DNA from: Solitalea agri
GTDB taxonomy: Bacteria; Bacteroidota; Bacteroidia; Sphingobacteriales; Sphingobacteriaceae
Length of the DNA: 64,000 nucleotides
Direction: 5' to 3'
Assembly (NCBI RefSeq): GCF_023914155.1
Contig: NZ_JAMWYS010000058.1
Span: 1 to 64,000, forward strand
Made by a program: the position numbers and the translations under genes. Numbering within the stretch: position 1 is the first letter of the stretch; every line of letters begins with the position of its first letter. Of this stretch, positions 9,081 to 18,358 are shown piece by piece. Below the pieces are notes generated by a model that worked only from the letters and a program-made list of their open reading frames with translations, searched no databases and had not been told where the DNA came from.

Positions 9081-9109
9081 ATGTACTGCTGAGATAATCA
9101 GCAGTACAT
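9081..9109 (+). promoter_or_regulatory. Perfect 12-bp hairpin between susD-like and susE-like genes
   Basis: ATGTACTGCTGA (9081-9092), loop GATAA, then its exact complement (9098-9109). No T run follows on the plus strand, and a T run rather than an A run precedes it, so it is not a standard terminator in either direction. More likely it is an mRNA-stabilising or processing element between cistrons. Confidence 0.6.
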
Positions 9110-9129
9110 GATAATTAGATAGATATAAT

Positions 9130-10191
9130 ATGAAAAATATATTTAAGAAAATATTATTGTTCGGTAGTGTTTTTACGCTAATGCTCACTTCATGTAAGAA
9201 AGATGAGGATATGGTAATTGCAACTGATGGCACTCCATCTGTATTAACCGCCTCTAAACAAGCTGTAATATTATTGGAAGATAAGGCATCTGATGATGCA
9301 ATTACTTTTAGTTGGACAAGAGCTGATTATGGTTATTCAGCTCCTGTTAGTTATGTATTACAAGTTGATAAAAAAGGAAATAATTTCGCGGCACCAGCAA
9401 TTTATCCTTTAAATGCAGAGGGTAACGGAAGTTCGATAGTTCAAACATTAACCGTAGCTCAGTTTAATACTTTATTAACTGACTTGAAGTTAGCACCATT
9501 TGAGGTTTCTGAAGTTGAATGTCGTATTTCTTCTAGTATTACAGATAAGGTAGATCCAATTTATTCAGGTAACGTTTCAATGGCAGTTACTACTTATGCA
9601 GGAAAGCCTAAAGAAATGTATTTGGTAGGCGGTTCTACAACTATTGGCTGGAATGAAGGCGCTGCTATGGCCTTTACATCATTAGGCGATGGAAAATTTG
9701 AAAGCTATCAATATTTAACTGTTGCCGGTGATGGGTTTAAGCTATTGCCAACAAAAGGAAGCTGGAGCGGAGACTTGGGTATGAAAGGTGGCTCTCCAGG
9801 TGTGCTTATTTCAGATGGCGAGCAAAATATTCCAGTTCCTGCCAATGGATATTATCGTATTGGATTAAATATGCCAACCTTAAAAGGAGGAACATATACC
9901 TTAGCTTCAAGTTCATGGGGTGTTATTGGTGATGCAACACCTGGAGGTTGGGATACTGATACCAATATGACCTACGATCCGGTTGCTAAAACATGGAGTG
10001 TAACAATGAACCTTGTAGGTGGTAAATCATTCAAATTCAGATTAAATGATGAGTGGACTGTAAACCTTGGTGATGATGGCGCTAACGGAAGTTTAGAGCC
10101 AGGTGGCGCTAATATTGCTGTGGCAACATCAGGAAGCTACTCTCTTGTATTAGACGCTGTTGGTAAATCATATACCATTGTCAAAAACTAA
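9130..10191 (+). CDS. SusE-like starch-binding surface lipoprotein (set 1)
   Basis: 353 aa. Lipobox LTSC (Cys22), then KKDED, an acid-rich surface-export signal. A SusE-type N-terminal beta domain (about 25-155) is followed by two starch-binding-like domains: one from MYLVGGSTTIGW with KLLPTKGSWSGDLG, and one from WGVIGDATPGGWDTD with KFRLNDEWTVNLGDDG. The aromatic-rich WxxxDLG/VNLGDDG pattern is typical of SusE/SusF C-terminal domains. It is non-catalytic and would hold starch-like glucan at the surface for the GH13 amylase and SusCD. The operon ends with the terminator at 10210-10242. Confidence 0.88.
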   Translation: MKNIFKKILLFGSVFTLMLTSCKKDEDMVIATDGTPSVLTASKQAVILLEDKASDDAITFSWTRADYGYSAPVSYVLQVDKKGNNFAAPAIYPLNAEGNGSSIVQTLTVAQFNTLLTDLKLAPFEVSEVECRISSSITDKVDPIYSGNVSMAVTTYAGKPKEMYLVGGSTTIGWNEGAAMAFTSLGDGKFESYQYLTVAGDGFKLLPTKGSWSGDLGMKGGSPGVLISDGEQNIPVPANGYYRIGLNMPTLKGGTYTLASSSWGVIGDATPGGWDTDTNMTYDPVAKTWSVTMNLVGGKSFKFRLNDEWTVNLGDDGANGSLEPGGANIAVATSGSYSLVLDAVGKSYTIVKN

Positions 10192-10209
10192 TTTGATATA
10201 AGTCAATAA

Positions 10210-10242
10210 AACAAGCCGCCAACATAAATGGCGGCTTGTTTT
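10210..10242 (+). terminator. Terminator of the first Sus operon
   Basis: AACAAGCCGCC (10210-10220) pairs exactly with 10230-10240, with a 9-base loop and a following T-rich run. The right arm also contains the TTG that serves as -33 element for the amylase promoter. Confidence 0.85.
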
Positions 10243-10263
10243 GTATAATGCTGATTATCTTTG
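10236..10263 (+). promoter_or_regulatory. Amylase promoter overlapping the upstream terminator
   Basis: TTG (10236-10238), 17 bases, TATCTTTG (10256-10263): full -33/-7 match. The -33 element is part of the terminator stem. The promoter lies downstream of the in-frame codon at 10241, which rules that codon out as the amylase start. Confidence 0.75.
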
Positions 10264-10291
10264 CGTTGTAATATTCATAATAAACATGTTA

Positions 10292-12907
10292 ATGAAAAAA
10301 TATTTCGGGTTATTACTGCTAACAATTATAACGGTTATCGCTGCCTGTAAAAAGTCAGATGATGAGCCTACGCCTCCGAAACCACCTGTGGTTGAAGAGG
10401 TGAATTCACTTGACGAAAAGGCTGTAATTGCCTATAGCCCTGCTTTCCCTACTGATGATAAGGAAATCACCCTGGTTTTTAATGCTGATAAAGGAAACGC
10501 GGGTCTTAAGAGCTTTGCGAGCGATGTTTACATATGGACAGGTGTAATAACAGATAAAAGTACAGGTCCGTCTGATTGGAAATATGTTAAGAGCTCTGAT
10601 TTTAGTAAACCTGATGCCAATGCCAAGCTTACCAGAGTTGCTACGGATAAATATCAGCTTAAATTTACCCCAAGATCATTTTTTAATGTTCCAGCAGGCG
10701 AAAAAATACTTAAGGTAGCTATGCTCTTTAAAAATGGAGACGGAAGTAAATCAGGTCGAAATGCTGATGGGAGCGATATTTACTTGCCAATTAGTGCAAG
10801 TGGAACTTTAAATATTCGATTTACATCACCGGAATTTAATCCTTTTTATGAGCCAAGTCCTGTAGCTTCCATTGCTAATATGGGAGAATCGGTAAAAGTT
10901 ACTTCTGTAGCTTCAGCCAAAGGAAAGATTACTATTTATTTAAACGGTACAGAAGTTAAATCAGCAGAAAATATAGCCTCTTTAACAGCTGATGTTTCGC
11001 TAACAAAATCAGGCGAAAATGAAATTAAGGCAGTGATTTCTTCTAGTGGTAAAACTGCTGAAAAGAAATTTAACATCACTGTAAAAGGAGCTGTTGAAGT
11101 TGCTGCATTACCGGCAGGTGCCAAACCTGATGGAGTTACTTATCTCAATAATGGGACTTCCGCTGTATTTACTTTATTTGCACCCAATAAGCAAAATGTA
11201 TTCGTTATCGGTGATCTTACTGATTGGAAATTGGATGTAAAAGGTTTTATGAAGAAAACACCTGACGGTAAACGTTGGTGGATTCAAATTGACGGCATCA
11301 CTCCAGGTGAAAAATATGGATATCAGTTTGTGGTTGACGGAAACCTAAAAGTTGCCGATCCGTATTGCGAGCTTATTCTTGATCCTAATAACGACCAGTA
11401 TATTCCAGCATCAGTGTTCCCTGGGTTAAAGGCATATCCAACCGGCAAAACTACAGGTATTGTTAGTGTTGCCCAAAGCAACGAACCAACCTATAGCTGG
11501 AAATATGCAAACTTTACACGCCCTGTCAAAAGCAAATTGGTAATTTATGAATTGCATTTGCGCGATTTTCTGCAAACACACAGTTACTCAACTTTACGCG
11601 ATACGCTTAGTTACTTAAGTACATTAGGTGTTAATGCAATTGAGTTAATGCCAGTAAATGAGTTTGAAGGAAACAATAGTTGGGGATACAACCCAAGCTT
11701 CTATTTTTCTCCTGATAAATATTATGGTACTAAAAATATGCTGAAGGAAGTGATAGATGAGTGCCATAAAAGAGGTATTGCTGTAATAATTGATATGGTG
11801 TTAAATCACTCTTTTGGCCAGTCGCCAATGGTACAGTTATATTGGAATGGCACTACCGGAAAACCGGCGTCTAATAGTCCTTGGTTCAATGCCGATGCTA
11901 CGCATCCTTACAATGTGGGTTACGATTTTAACCATGAAAGTCCTGATACGAAGTACTTTAGTAAGAATGTAATGAAGTTTTGGATGGAGGAATACCACTT
12001 AGATGGTTTCCGATTCGATCTTTCAAAAGGCTTCACCCAAAAGAATAATCCTAATGATGTGGGAGCCTGGAGTGCATATGATGCTACTCGTATAGCCATC
12101 TGGAAAGATTACAATAACTACATGAAGAGTATCGATCCGAACTTTTATGTTATTCTGGAGCACTTAGGTGCCGATCAGGAAGAAAAAGAATTGGCTGCAG
12201 AAGGAATGTTATTATGGAATAACCTCAATAATAACTTTGCCCAAGCAACAATGGGATGGATGACAGATTCACAGTTCTCTCGTACGTTATATACTAATCA
12301 TGGTTTTGCCAGCCCAAATCTGGTGACTTACATGGAAAGTCATGATGAAGAACGACAATTGTTTAAAAACAAAAGCTATGGAAATGTAAGTGGCTCTTAT
12401 AATACTAAAGATTTGGCAACCGCATTAAATCGTCAGCAAATGGCTACTGCATTCTTGTTTACTGTTCCAGGGCCTAATATGATTTGGCAATTCGGAGAGC
12501 TAGGTTACGATATTTCCATTGACCAAAATGGACGTACAGGTGAAAAACCAATTCACTGGGAATATGCACAAGATGCAAATCGTAAGAAACTGCATGATGT
12601 TTACTCAAGAATGGTTAAGTTAAAAACAAAAACCAATTGGTTGGATAATGCCTCGGTTACTACCAATTCATTAGGTAACACTGGTATACGTTACATGGTG
12701 ATTGAATCAGCTGCGGGTAAAACTGTTGTTGTTGGAAACTTTGATGTAACCGCCCAGGCTATTAATATTAACTTCCCTACATCCGGTGCCTGGTATGAAT
12801 ATGCAGGCAGTGGTTCAGGAACTATTAATTTACCTGCCGGTACTTATAATACCACTCTTGAAGCCGGTGAATACCATGTTTATACAAGTTCTGTAGTAAA
12901 TCCTTAA
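10292..12907 (+). CDS. Surface GH13 alpha-amylase-family lipoprotein
   Basis: 871 aa from ATG 10292 (an ATG at 10286 adds two residues). Lipobox IAAC (Cys19) followed by KKSDDE, a surface-export signal. N-terminal Ig/E-set-like domains (about 40-290) and a CBM48-like domain (VFTLFAPNKQNVFVIGDLTDW) precede the TIM barrel. GH13 regions: I DMVLNH; II DGFRFDLSKGF (nucleophile about D576); III VILEHLG (acid/base about E623); IV MESHDEER (about D685). It cleaves alpha-1,4 (possibly also alpha-1,6) glucan at the cell surface, feeding the SusCD importers on either side. It has its own promoter and terminator. The precise specificity (amylase, pullulanase, neopullulanase) is not decided by sequence. 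Confidence 0.9.
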   Translation: MKKYFGLLLLTIITVIAACKKSDDEPTPPKPPVVEEVNSLDEKAVIAYSPAFPTDDKEITLVFNADKGNAGLKSFASDVYIWTGVITDKSTGPSDWKYVKSSDFSKPDANAKLTRVATDKYQLKFTPRSFFNVPAGEKILKVAMLFKNGDGSKSGRNADGSDIYLPISASGTLNIRFTSPEFNPFYEPSPVASIANMGESVKVTSVASAKGKITIYLNGTEVKSAENIASLTADVSLTKSGENEIKAVISSSGKTAEKKFNITVKGAVEVAALPAGAKPDGVTYLNNGTSAVFTLFAPNKQNVFVIGDLTDWKLDVKGFMKKTPDGKRWWIQIDGITPGEKYGYQFVVDGNLKVADPYCELILDPNNDQYIPASVFPGLKAYPTGKTTGIVSVAQSNEPTYSWKYANFTRPVKSKLVIYELHLRDFLQTHSYSTLRDTLSYLSTLGVNAIELMPVNEFEGNNSWGYNPSFYFSPDKYYGTKNMLKEVIDECHKRGIAVIIDMVLNHSFGQSPMVQLYWNGTTGKPASNSPWFNADATHPYNVGYDFNHESPDTKYFSKNVMKFWMEEYHLDGFRFDLSKGFTQKNNPNDVGAWSAYDATRIAIWKDYNNYMKSIDPNFYVILEHLGADQEEKELAAEGMLLWNNLNNNFAQATMGWMTDSQFSRTLYTNHGFASPNLVTYMESHDEERQLFKNKSYGNVSGSYNTKDLATALNRQQMATAFLFTVPGPNMIWQFGELGYDISIDQNGRTGEKPIHWEYAQDANRKKLHDVYSRMVKLKTKTNWLDNASVTTNSLGNTGIRYMVIESAAGKTVVVGNFDVTAQAININFPTSGAWYEYAGSGSGTINLPAGTYNTTLEAGEYHVYTSSVVNP

Positions 12908-12927
12908 TTTAGGATACATATATTGTT

Positions 12928-12967
12928 AGAAGCGGTCCGTGTTTTTAAATACGGACCGCTTCTTTAT
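12928..12967 (+). terminator. Terminator of the amylase gene
   Basis: A 13-bp GC-rich stem (12928-12940 with 12951-12963), 10-base loop and T-rich tail, directly behind the amylase stop. One of the strongest terminators in the window. Confidence 0.9.
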
Positions 12968-13304
12968 TATTGGAGACCCATTTCCTGCATAATTATTAGT
13001 TATAAAAATGTATCTGATAATTAATATAATAATCAACGCTTCTATTTATTAATTTATAAAAATCACCTCGTTTTGTTAAGTGTTTTGTAATATTTTTTAA
13101 TTTTTGTTGAATTTTCTATAATCGATAGTTGTTGATATCAATTCTGTTAACAATAACCTCCTTAGGATAAAATATTGCTAATCTAATCATGTTTATAATA
13201 AGTAATTTCAATTAACTTTCTGATAATCAGGTTTTGACATTTTTGTAACTTATTGTGCCAATTATACATTATTAAACTTAGGTATCTCTAAACTAAGTCA
13301 AAAC
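12968..13304 (+). other. AT-rich intergenic region before the second susC-like gene
   Basis: About 340 bases without a gene. It contains TTGACA at 13234 like the first susC-like promoter region, but no convincing TAnnTTTG partner. A short hairpin ACTTAG/CTAAGT (13276-13298) lies in the leader next to the start codon. It must hold the promoter of the second Sus operon; I cannot place it exactly. Confidence 0.5.
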
Positions 13305-16300
13305 ATGAAACAAAATCTACTTAGAATTTTCTTTCTATTGCAAGTAATTGTGGTGGCTCAAGGTGGCCATCATTGTATTGCAAGTGGTCTTTTAAAAAGC
13401 TTCAGGATTACTGAAGAGGCCAATGTGAAAATAACCGGAACAGTTGTGGATGAATCCGGGGCTCCTATGCCCGGCGTTAGTGTCGTCGTTAAAGGCTCAT
13501 CACTGGGTACCTCAACAGATGGTGATGGGAAGTTCACTCTGAATGTTCCAGAAAACTCCACACTAATTTTTCAGTTTATCGGATACTCAAAGCAAGAAAT
13601 TAACATTGGTAACAGTACAAAGATCAATGTTCAAATGAAGCCTGAGGAACATTCGTTAAACGAGGTTTTAGTGGTTGGTTACGGTACACAAAAAAGGAGA
13701 GAGGTTACCGGCGCAATTACTAAAATTAATTCCGCAGAAATTACAGCATTGCCAACTCCAAGTTTTGAGGCGAGTCTTCAAGGCCGGGCCCCCGGAGTAC
13801 AAGTAACACAAGGTAGCGGTTTGGCAGGTTCAGGTTCGGTGGTACGGATTCGTGGAACAGCCTCGATAAGTGCCGGTGGTGATCCCTTATATGTTGTTGA
13901 TGGTATTCCTGTAACACAAGATCCTTTTTTGAATAGTAACCGGGGGGCAATGAACCAAAACCCTTTAGCTGCACTTAATCCTAATGATATAGAATCAATT
14001 GAAGTGTTAAAAGATGCAGGAGCTGCAGGTATTTACGGTTCACGTGGTTCCAATGGGGTGGTGCTTATCACTACCAAAAAAGGGAAAGAAGGTAAGCCGG
14101 TATTTAATTTTACCACCAGGCTTGGATTATCCAACGCCTCTATTAAACCTGAATTCATAAGTGGATCAGAATGGTTACAGCTACGTCAGGAAGCATGGGA
14201 GAATGATGGAAATACAGGGTTAGCGCCATTGCCTAATGGTTTATCATGGGATCTTGCCAGCAAAACAAATACTGACTGGTGGAATGAAACAACAGAAACA
14301 GGTATTCAAAATGATAATAATTTGTCGTTTACCTATGGTACAAAAAAGTATAAAGCCTATTTAGGCGCAAATTATAGTAAAGATAATAGTTATTTGAAGG
14401 GGAACTCATATAGTCGTGCAGGTGCGAAAGTTTCGTTCGAATACAAGATCCTTGATAACTTGAATGCCACCTTAAATGGCAGCTTCACAAGGGGACAAAA
14501 TAATCGGGTTGCTGCCGCATGGAGTGGAGGCTTGGGTGACGCAATGTCGACAGCACTTCCTATTTATCCTGTTTACAATGCCGATGGTTCATTTTTTTCT
14601 CTGGGGGCAAACCCTGTACGACAACGAGAAGGGACCATTTGGAGAACCGTTGATTTACGAAGTGTGGCTGCTCTTTCTCTGAATTACTCACCGATAAAGG
14701 ATCTTACTTTTACTTTTAATGGCGGTTTAGACTATCTGGATATTAAAGAAGATAAATACCAAAATGCCGAACTCGTTGGACGTGCTCCAACTGAACAGGG
14801 TAGAGCCGAACGATGGCCAACCTACGTTTCTAACTGGAATAATTCACTCGTAGGTTCATACAACTGGAACCCAAATGAACAAAATAAATTAACAGGTACT
14901 ATTGGTATTGAAGCTCAAAAGTCAACACGCCGAAATGCTACTGTAACTCAGGATTTTGCAGACGGCCCTTTATATGAATACAATGGAAATATGGAGGATG
15001 ATCCAACAATTTTAGGGTTGAATTCGAGAATTGGAGATCAATGGACCTTTGTAAGCTATTTTGGAAGGATCAATTATACCTATAATAATCGTTATGTAAT
15101 TCAGGCTTTAGCTCGGGTTGATGGTTCATCTAAATTTGGTCGAAATTACAGATACGGTTTTTTTCCAGCCATTTCAGGTGCATGGATCATTTCGGAAGAG
15201 GACTTTTTAAAATCGATAACCTTTATTGATGTTCTAAAATTACGTGCAAGTTTTGGTGTTACAGGTAACTCCAATCTACCATTTAATGAATGGAGAGGTA
15301 CATATGCAACCCCGGATGTTTTACCTCTTTATAACGACAATCCAGTTACGGCCCCTACCAGGCTTGAGAATCCAAATCTTAAATGGGAAACATCAAACAA
15401 CTTCGATATAGGGCTTGATTATTCATTGCTCAATGCGCGTATAACTGGTGAACTTTCGTACTATAATAAACTTTCAAAAGACGTGCTTATTAATCGGAAC
15501 CTTCCACTTTCAACAGGTTGGGCTACTTATTGGCAGAATATTGGAAAAATAAAAAACTACGGGATTGAGTTTTCTATTAATACGGTGAATATTAAAACGG
15601 CTGATTTTAGTTGGTCGACTAATTTTAATATTTCAAGCTTAAATAACAAAGTTATAGATCTAAGAGATCTTTCGTCTGATGCTGTCGGTGGTGGAACAAA
15701 TGATACACGTGTGGTAGAAGGTTATCCTGTTGGAACCAATTATCTGGTAAGGTATTACGGAACAGATCCAACGGATGGTTTGCCAATTTGGTTAGATAAA
15801 GACGGAAATAAAACCAAAACCTTTTCATTAGATCATCGTGTTGTAACCGGAAAGGTGGCACCTGATGCATTTGGAGGGTTTAACAACACATTTAAATACA
15901 AATTATTTGAGCTCGGAGTTCTGTTCAATTTCTCTTTTGGAGGAAATATCTACGATGGTTCAGCCAAACGACAAATGGGGGTTGTAACGGATTGGACCAT
16001 GAGAAGTGAGATAGGTGATCGCTGGCGAAAACCTGGGGATGATACTCGTTTTCCACGATTAACAATGCAAACCGGAACCTATGATGGTTTATCAAGTGAA
16101 TGGCAGTACAACTCTACATTGTTCTTGTATGATGCCTCGTATGTACGCTTACGAGAACTTACTCTTTCATATAACCTACCCGCAGATTTTCAAAAACGCA
16201 TGGGTATCAATAGTGCAAAGGTTTATATAACAGGATTCAATATTTTAACTTTTACTAAATACCCAGGTGGTGACCCTGAAATAGCCCGTGATTTTGAGAA

Positions 16301-16391
16301 CGCTCAGGATCGAAATATGAGCCCAAATATTACCTACCTAACTCCTCCTCAACAAAAATCATGGACATTGGGTATTAACATCGGTTTTTAA
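13305..16391 (+). CDS. SusC/RagA-family TonB-dependent transporter (set 2)
   Basis: 1028 aa. Signal peptide (about 1-27), carboxypeptidase-regulatory-like domain (about 40-120), boundary motif VLVVGYGTQKRREVTGAI, plug (about 135-250, with DAGAAGIYGSRGSNGVV), and a barrel ending WTLGINIGF. Same architecture as the first SusC-like protein but clearly divergent in the barrel, so the two probably take up different glucan lengths or linkages, or one is a duplicate under separate control. It leads a five-gene operon with no terminator until 20645. Confidence 0.93.
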   Translation: MKQNLLRIFFLLQVIVVAQGGHHCIASGLLKSFRITEEANVKITGTVVDESGAPMPGVSVVVKGSSLGTSTDGDGKFTLNVPENSTLIFQFIGYSKQEINIGNSTKINVQMKPEEHSLNEVLVVGYGTQKRREVTGAITKINSAEITALPTPSFEASLQGRAPGVQVTQGSGLAGSGSVVRIRGTASISAGGDPLYVVDGIPVTQDPFLNSNRGAMNQNPLAALNPNDIESIEVLKDAGAAGIYGSRGSNGVVLITTKKGKEGKPVFNFTTRLGLSNASIKPEFISGSEWLQLRQEAWENDGNTGLAPLPNGLSWDLASKTNTDWWNETTETGIQNDNNLSFTYGTKKYKAYLGANYSKDNSYLKGNSYSRAGAKVSFEYKILDNLNATLNGSFTRGQNNRVAAAWSGGLGDAMSTALPIYPVYNADGSFFSLGANPVRQREGTIWRTVDLRSVAALSLNYSPIKDLTFTFNGGLDYLDIKEDKYQNAELVGRAPTEQGRAERWPTYVSNWNNSLVGSYNWNPNEQNKLTGTIGIEAQKSTRRNATVTQDFADGPLYEYNGNMEDDPTILGLNSRIGDQWTFVSYFGRINYTYNNRYVIQALARVDGSSKFGRNYRYGFFPAISGAWIISEEDFLKSITFIDVLKLRASFGVTGNSNLPFNEWRGTYATPDVLPLYNDNPVTAPTRLENPNLKWETSNNFDIGLDYSLLNARITGELSYYNKLSKDVLINRNLPLSTGWATYWQNIGKIKNYGIEFSINTVNIKTADFSWSTNFNISSLNNKVIDLRDLSSDAVGGGTNDTRVVEGYPVGTNYLVRYYGTDPTDGLPIWLDKDGNKTKTFSLDHRVVTGKVAPDAFGGFNNTFKYKLFELGVLFNFSFGGNIYDGSAKRQMGVVTDWTMRSEIGDRWRKPGDDTRFPRLTMQTGTYDGLSSEWQYNSTLFLYDASYVRLRELTLSYNLPADFQKRMGINSAKVYITGFNILTFTKYPGGDPEIARDFENAQDRNMSPNITYLTPPQQKSWTLGINIGF

Positions 16392-16426
16392 TTGATTGGA
16401 AACTTTGAATTTAAATACAAAAGAAA

Positions 16427-17806
16427 ATGAATAAGAAATTATATATAATATATCTGCTTACGGCTTCTTTGATCTTTTCAGGAGGCTGTAAAGATTTTCT
16501 GGATGTGCCTCCTACAGAAGGAGAAGTTCCAAGTGAAGAGGCTCTAAAAAATGAACAAGATCTTACAAATTTATTAAACTCTTGTTACGATCTGCTGGCC
16601 GGAGGTGGTGATAGAATATATGGTGGTAAGCTTCAGGTGATCCAATCGCTGCTTGGCGATGAGTTAAGAGGAGATAATCTTTCGGGTGATTTTGGAGAGA
16701 TCTATAATCGAAAGTCATCAATTTTTGGAGATTACAAAACTGGTGTATTTGAATATAGCTATAAAACGATCAACAGAACAAATATTGTTTTAGAAAACCT
16801 TGATCTGGCTACAATCAACAGAAACTCTATTGAAGGGCAAGCTAAATTTTTGCGCGCCTTATGCCATTTTGAAATGGTAAGGCTTTTTGCTCAACCATAT
16901 GGCTATACGGTTGATAATAGTCATCTGGGTGTTCCTTTAAGGTCGAGTTCGGTACCTTCTTCTGGCTCACGACCTCCAGTTAGTGAGGCCTATGCATTTG
17001 TTCTTGACGATCTAAAATCAGCTGAAGCACTATTGCCAGATGATAATGGTAATTACGCATCTATATGGGCAGCAAAGGCATTGTTAGCTCGTGTTTATTT
17101 CCAAATGAATGATTATGTTAATGCTTATAATTATTCAAATGAGGTAATTCAAAGTGGCAAATTTACATTCGACGCAGATTTTGCTACCCGCTTTTCGCCT
17201 GATGGTACTCCGGAGGCAATTTTTAAACTGGTTAATGAAAGTAATTTAAATAGATTCAATGAATTACGAAATCAGTTTAGAAGTGATGGAAGCTCTATTC
17301 CAACTTTAAGGATCGCACAAAACTTTTATTCATCTGCAACATCTAACCCTAATGACCGAAGAAAAAATTGGTACACCCAGGTTCAAGGTTTTGGTGTATT
17401 AACGAAATATAACAGCAGTGTATTTGAATTGCCAATTATTCACTTAACCGAAATGAAGTTAACACGTGCTGAAAGTGCTGGGGAGTTGAATGATGCAAGT
17501 AAAATGGCTGTTGGAATACAAGATCTGAACGATATACTTGCCCGTGCCTATGGCAATACTATTCCTCCGTTGGCGACAAATTCATCTGCTGCACTAGTAA
17601 TAACCACAGCCCGTCAGCAACGAATTTTAGAAATGGTAGGGGAAGGAGATCGATTGACTCAAATTAAAAGAATTGGAGCTAGTGGTGAAAATGTAATTAC
17701 AAGAGGAGCTCCTTGGAATTGCCCTGGTATGGTTTTGCAGTTTCCTCAAGCAGAAATTGCTAACAGTGTAAACTTTCCTAAAAATCCCGAAGGAGGTTGT
17801 AATTAA
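16427..17806 (+). CDS. SusD/RagB-family surface lipoprotein (set 2)
   Basis: 459 aa. Lipobox SGGC (Cys21) then KDFLD. SusD-type N-terminal region (EQDLTNLLNSCYDLLAGG), a helix with GQAKFLRALCHFEMVRLF, and the C-terminal motif RQQRILEMVGEGDRLTQIKR, a degenerate form of the usual ERxxEL-x-GxR-x-xDLxR. Some 70 residues shorter than the set-1 SusD-like protein. Glycan-binding lid for the SusC-like barrel encoded 36 bases upstream. Confidence 0.9.
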   Translation: MNKKLYIIYLLTASLIFSGGCKDFLDVPPTEGEVPSEEALKNEQDLTNLLNSCYDLLAGGGDRIYGGKLQVIQSLLGDELRGDNLSGDFGEIYNRKSSIFGDYKTGVFEYSYKTINRTNIVLENLDLATINRNSIEGQAKFLRALCHFEMVRLFAQPYGYTVDNSHLGVPLRSSSVPSSGSRPPVSEAYAFVLDDLKSAEALLPDDNGNYASIWAAKALLARVYFQMNDYVNAYNYSNEVIQSGKFTFDADFATRFSPDGTPEAIFKLVNESNLNRFNELRNQFRSDGSSIPTLRIAQNFYSSATSNPNDRRKNWYTQVQGFGVLTKYNSSVFELPIIHLTEMKLTRAESAGELNDASKMAVGIQDLNDILARAYGNTIPPLATNSSAALVITTARQQRILEMVGEGDRLTQIKRIGASGENVITRGAPWNCPGMVLQFPQAEIANSVNFPKNPEGGCN

Positions 17807-17833
17807 TAATTATTGATTATTAAAGATTTTATC

Positions 17834-18334
17834 ATGAAAAAAATACTATCAACGGCAATTATTCTGCTTCCAATGGTGCTAAGTATTGTTTCTTGCCAAC
17901 CTGAAGATGTAAAACCAGTTGGAGAACCGGTAAATATTGTATCTGGTTTATCTGGCGAATGGAGTACTGAACAAGTTATCCAAATTGATAATGATGCAGT
18001 AAAGAAAGGTTTTCCCTATCAGCGATTGGATATCACTTCATTGTACCCGTATACCACAATGAAATTAATCTTAAGTACAGATAATGATGGGAATCCAACC
18101 ACATTTTCTTTCGACCCAGGTTCGGCTCCAAGTTTGATTCCGATTTCTTCTGGTGATTGGTCTGTTGATTCTGAGATTGCCCCATCAGTTATTACACTTA
18201 CAAATGGTGGTAACTCTGTCGACGTTCAAATTGCCAATTATACTTCATTAAGAAATGATGAATTGGTTTTGAAAGTGGTTAAAACACTAAGCGGTAAACC
18301 AGTGCTAACTTATGAGTATCATTTTAAAAAGTAA
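17834..18334 (+). CDS. Small surface lipoprotein of the second Sus set, unknown function
   Basis: 166 aa from ATG 17834, 28 bases after the SusD-like stop. Lipobox SIVSC (Cys21), then QPEDV, which fits export to the cell surface. After the lipid anchor it shows beta-strand-rich sequence (GLSGEWSTEQVIQIDND, LDITSLYPYTTMKLIL) reminiscent of the DUF5004 lipocalin-like lipoproteins common in Bacteroidota; this match is tentative. Position between susD-like and susE-like genes argues for a glycan-binding or complex-assembly role, but nothing in the sequence proves it. Confidence 0.75.
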   Translation: MKKILSTAIILLPMVLSIVSCQPEDVKPVGEPVNIVSGLSGEWSTEQVIQIDNDAVKKGFPYQRLDITSLYPYTTMKLILSTDNDGNPTTFSFDPGSAPSLIPISSGDWSVDSEIAPSVITLTNGGNSVDVQIANYTSLRNDELVLKVVKTLSGKPVLTYEYHFKK

Positions 18335-18358
18335 TTGCAGTACTTAAATCGATTAAAA

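Noticed and set aside
10241-10291. In-frame upstream start of the amylase, giving 17 more residues
   Set aside because: The codon lies upstream of the -7 promoter element at 10256-10263, and the lipoprotein signal begins at 10292.
4448-16391. Frameshift or fusion between the two susC-like genes by recombination
   Set aside because: Both genes are full length, with intact signal peptides, plugs and barrel ends, and their sequences are well diverged.
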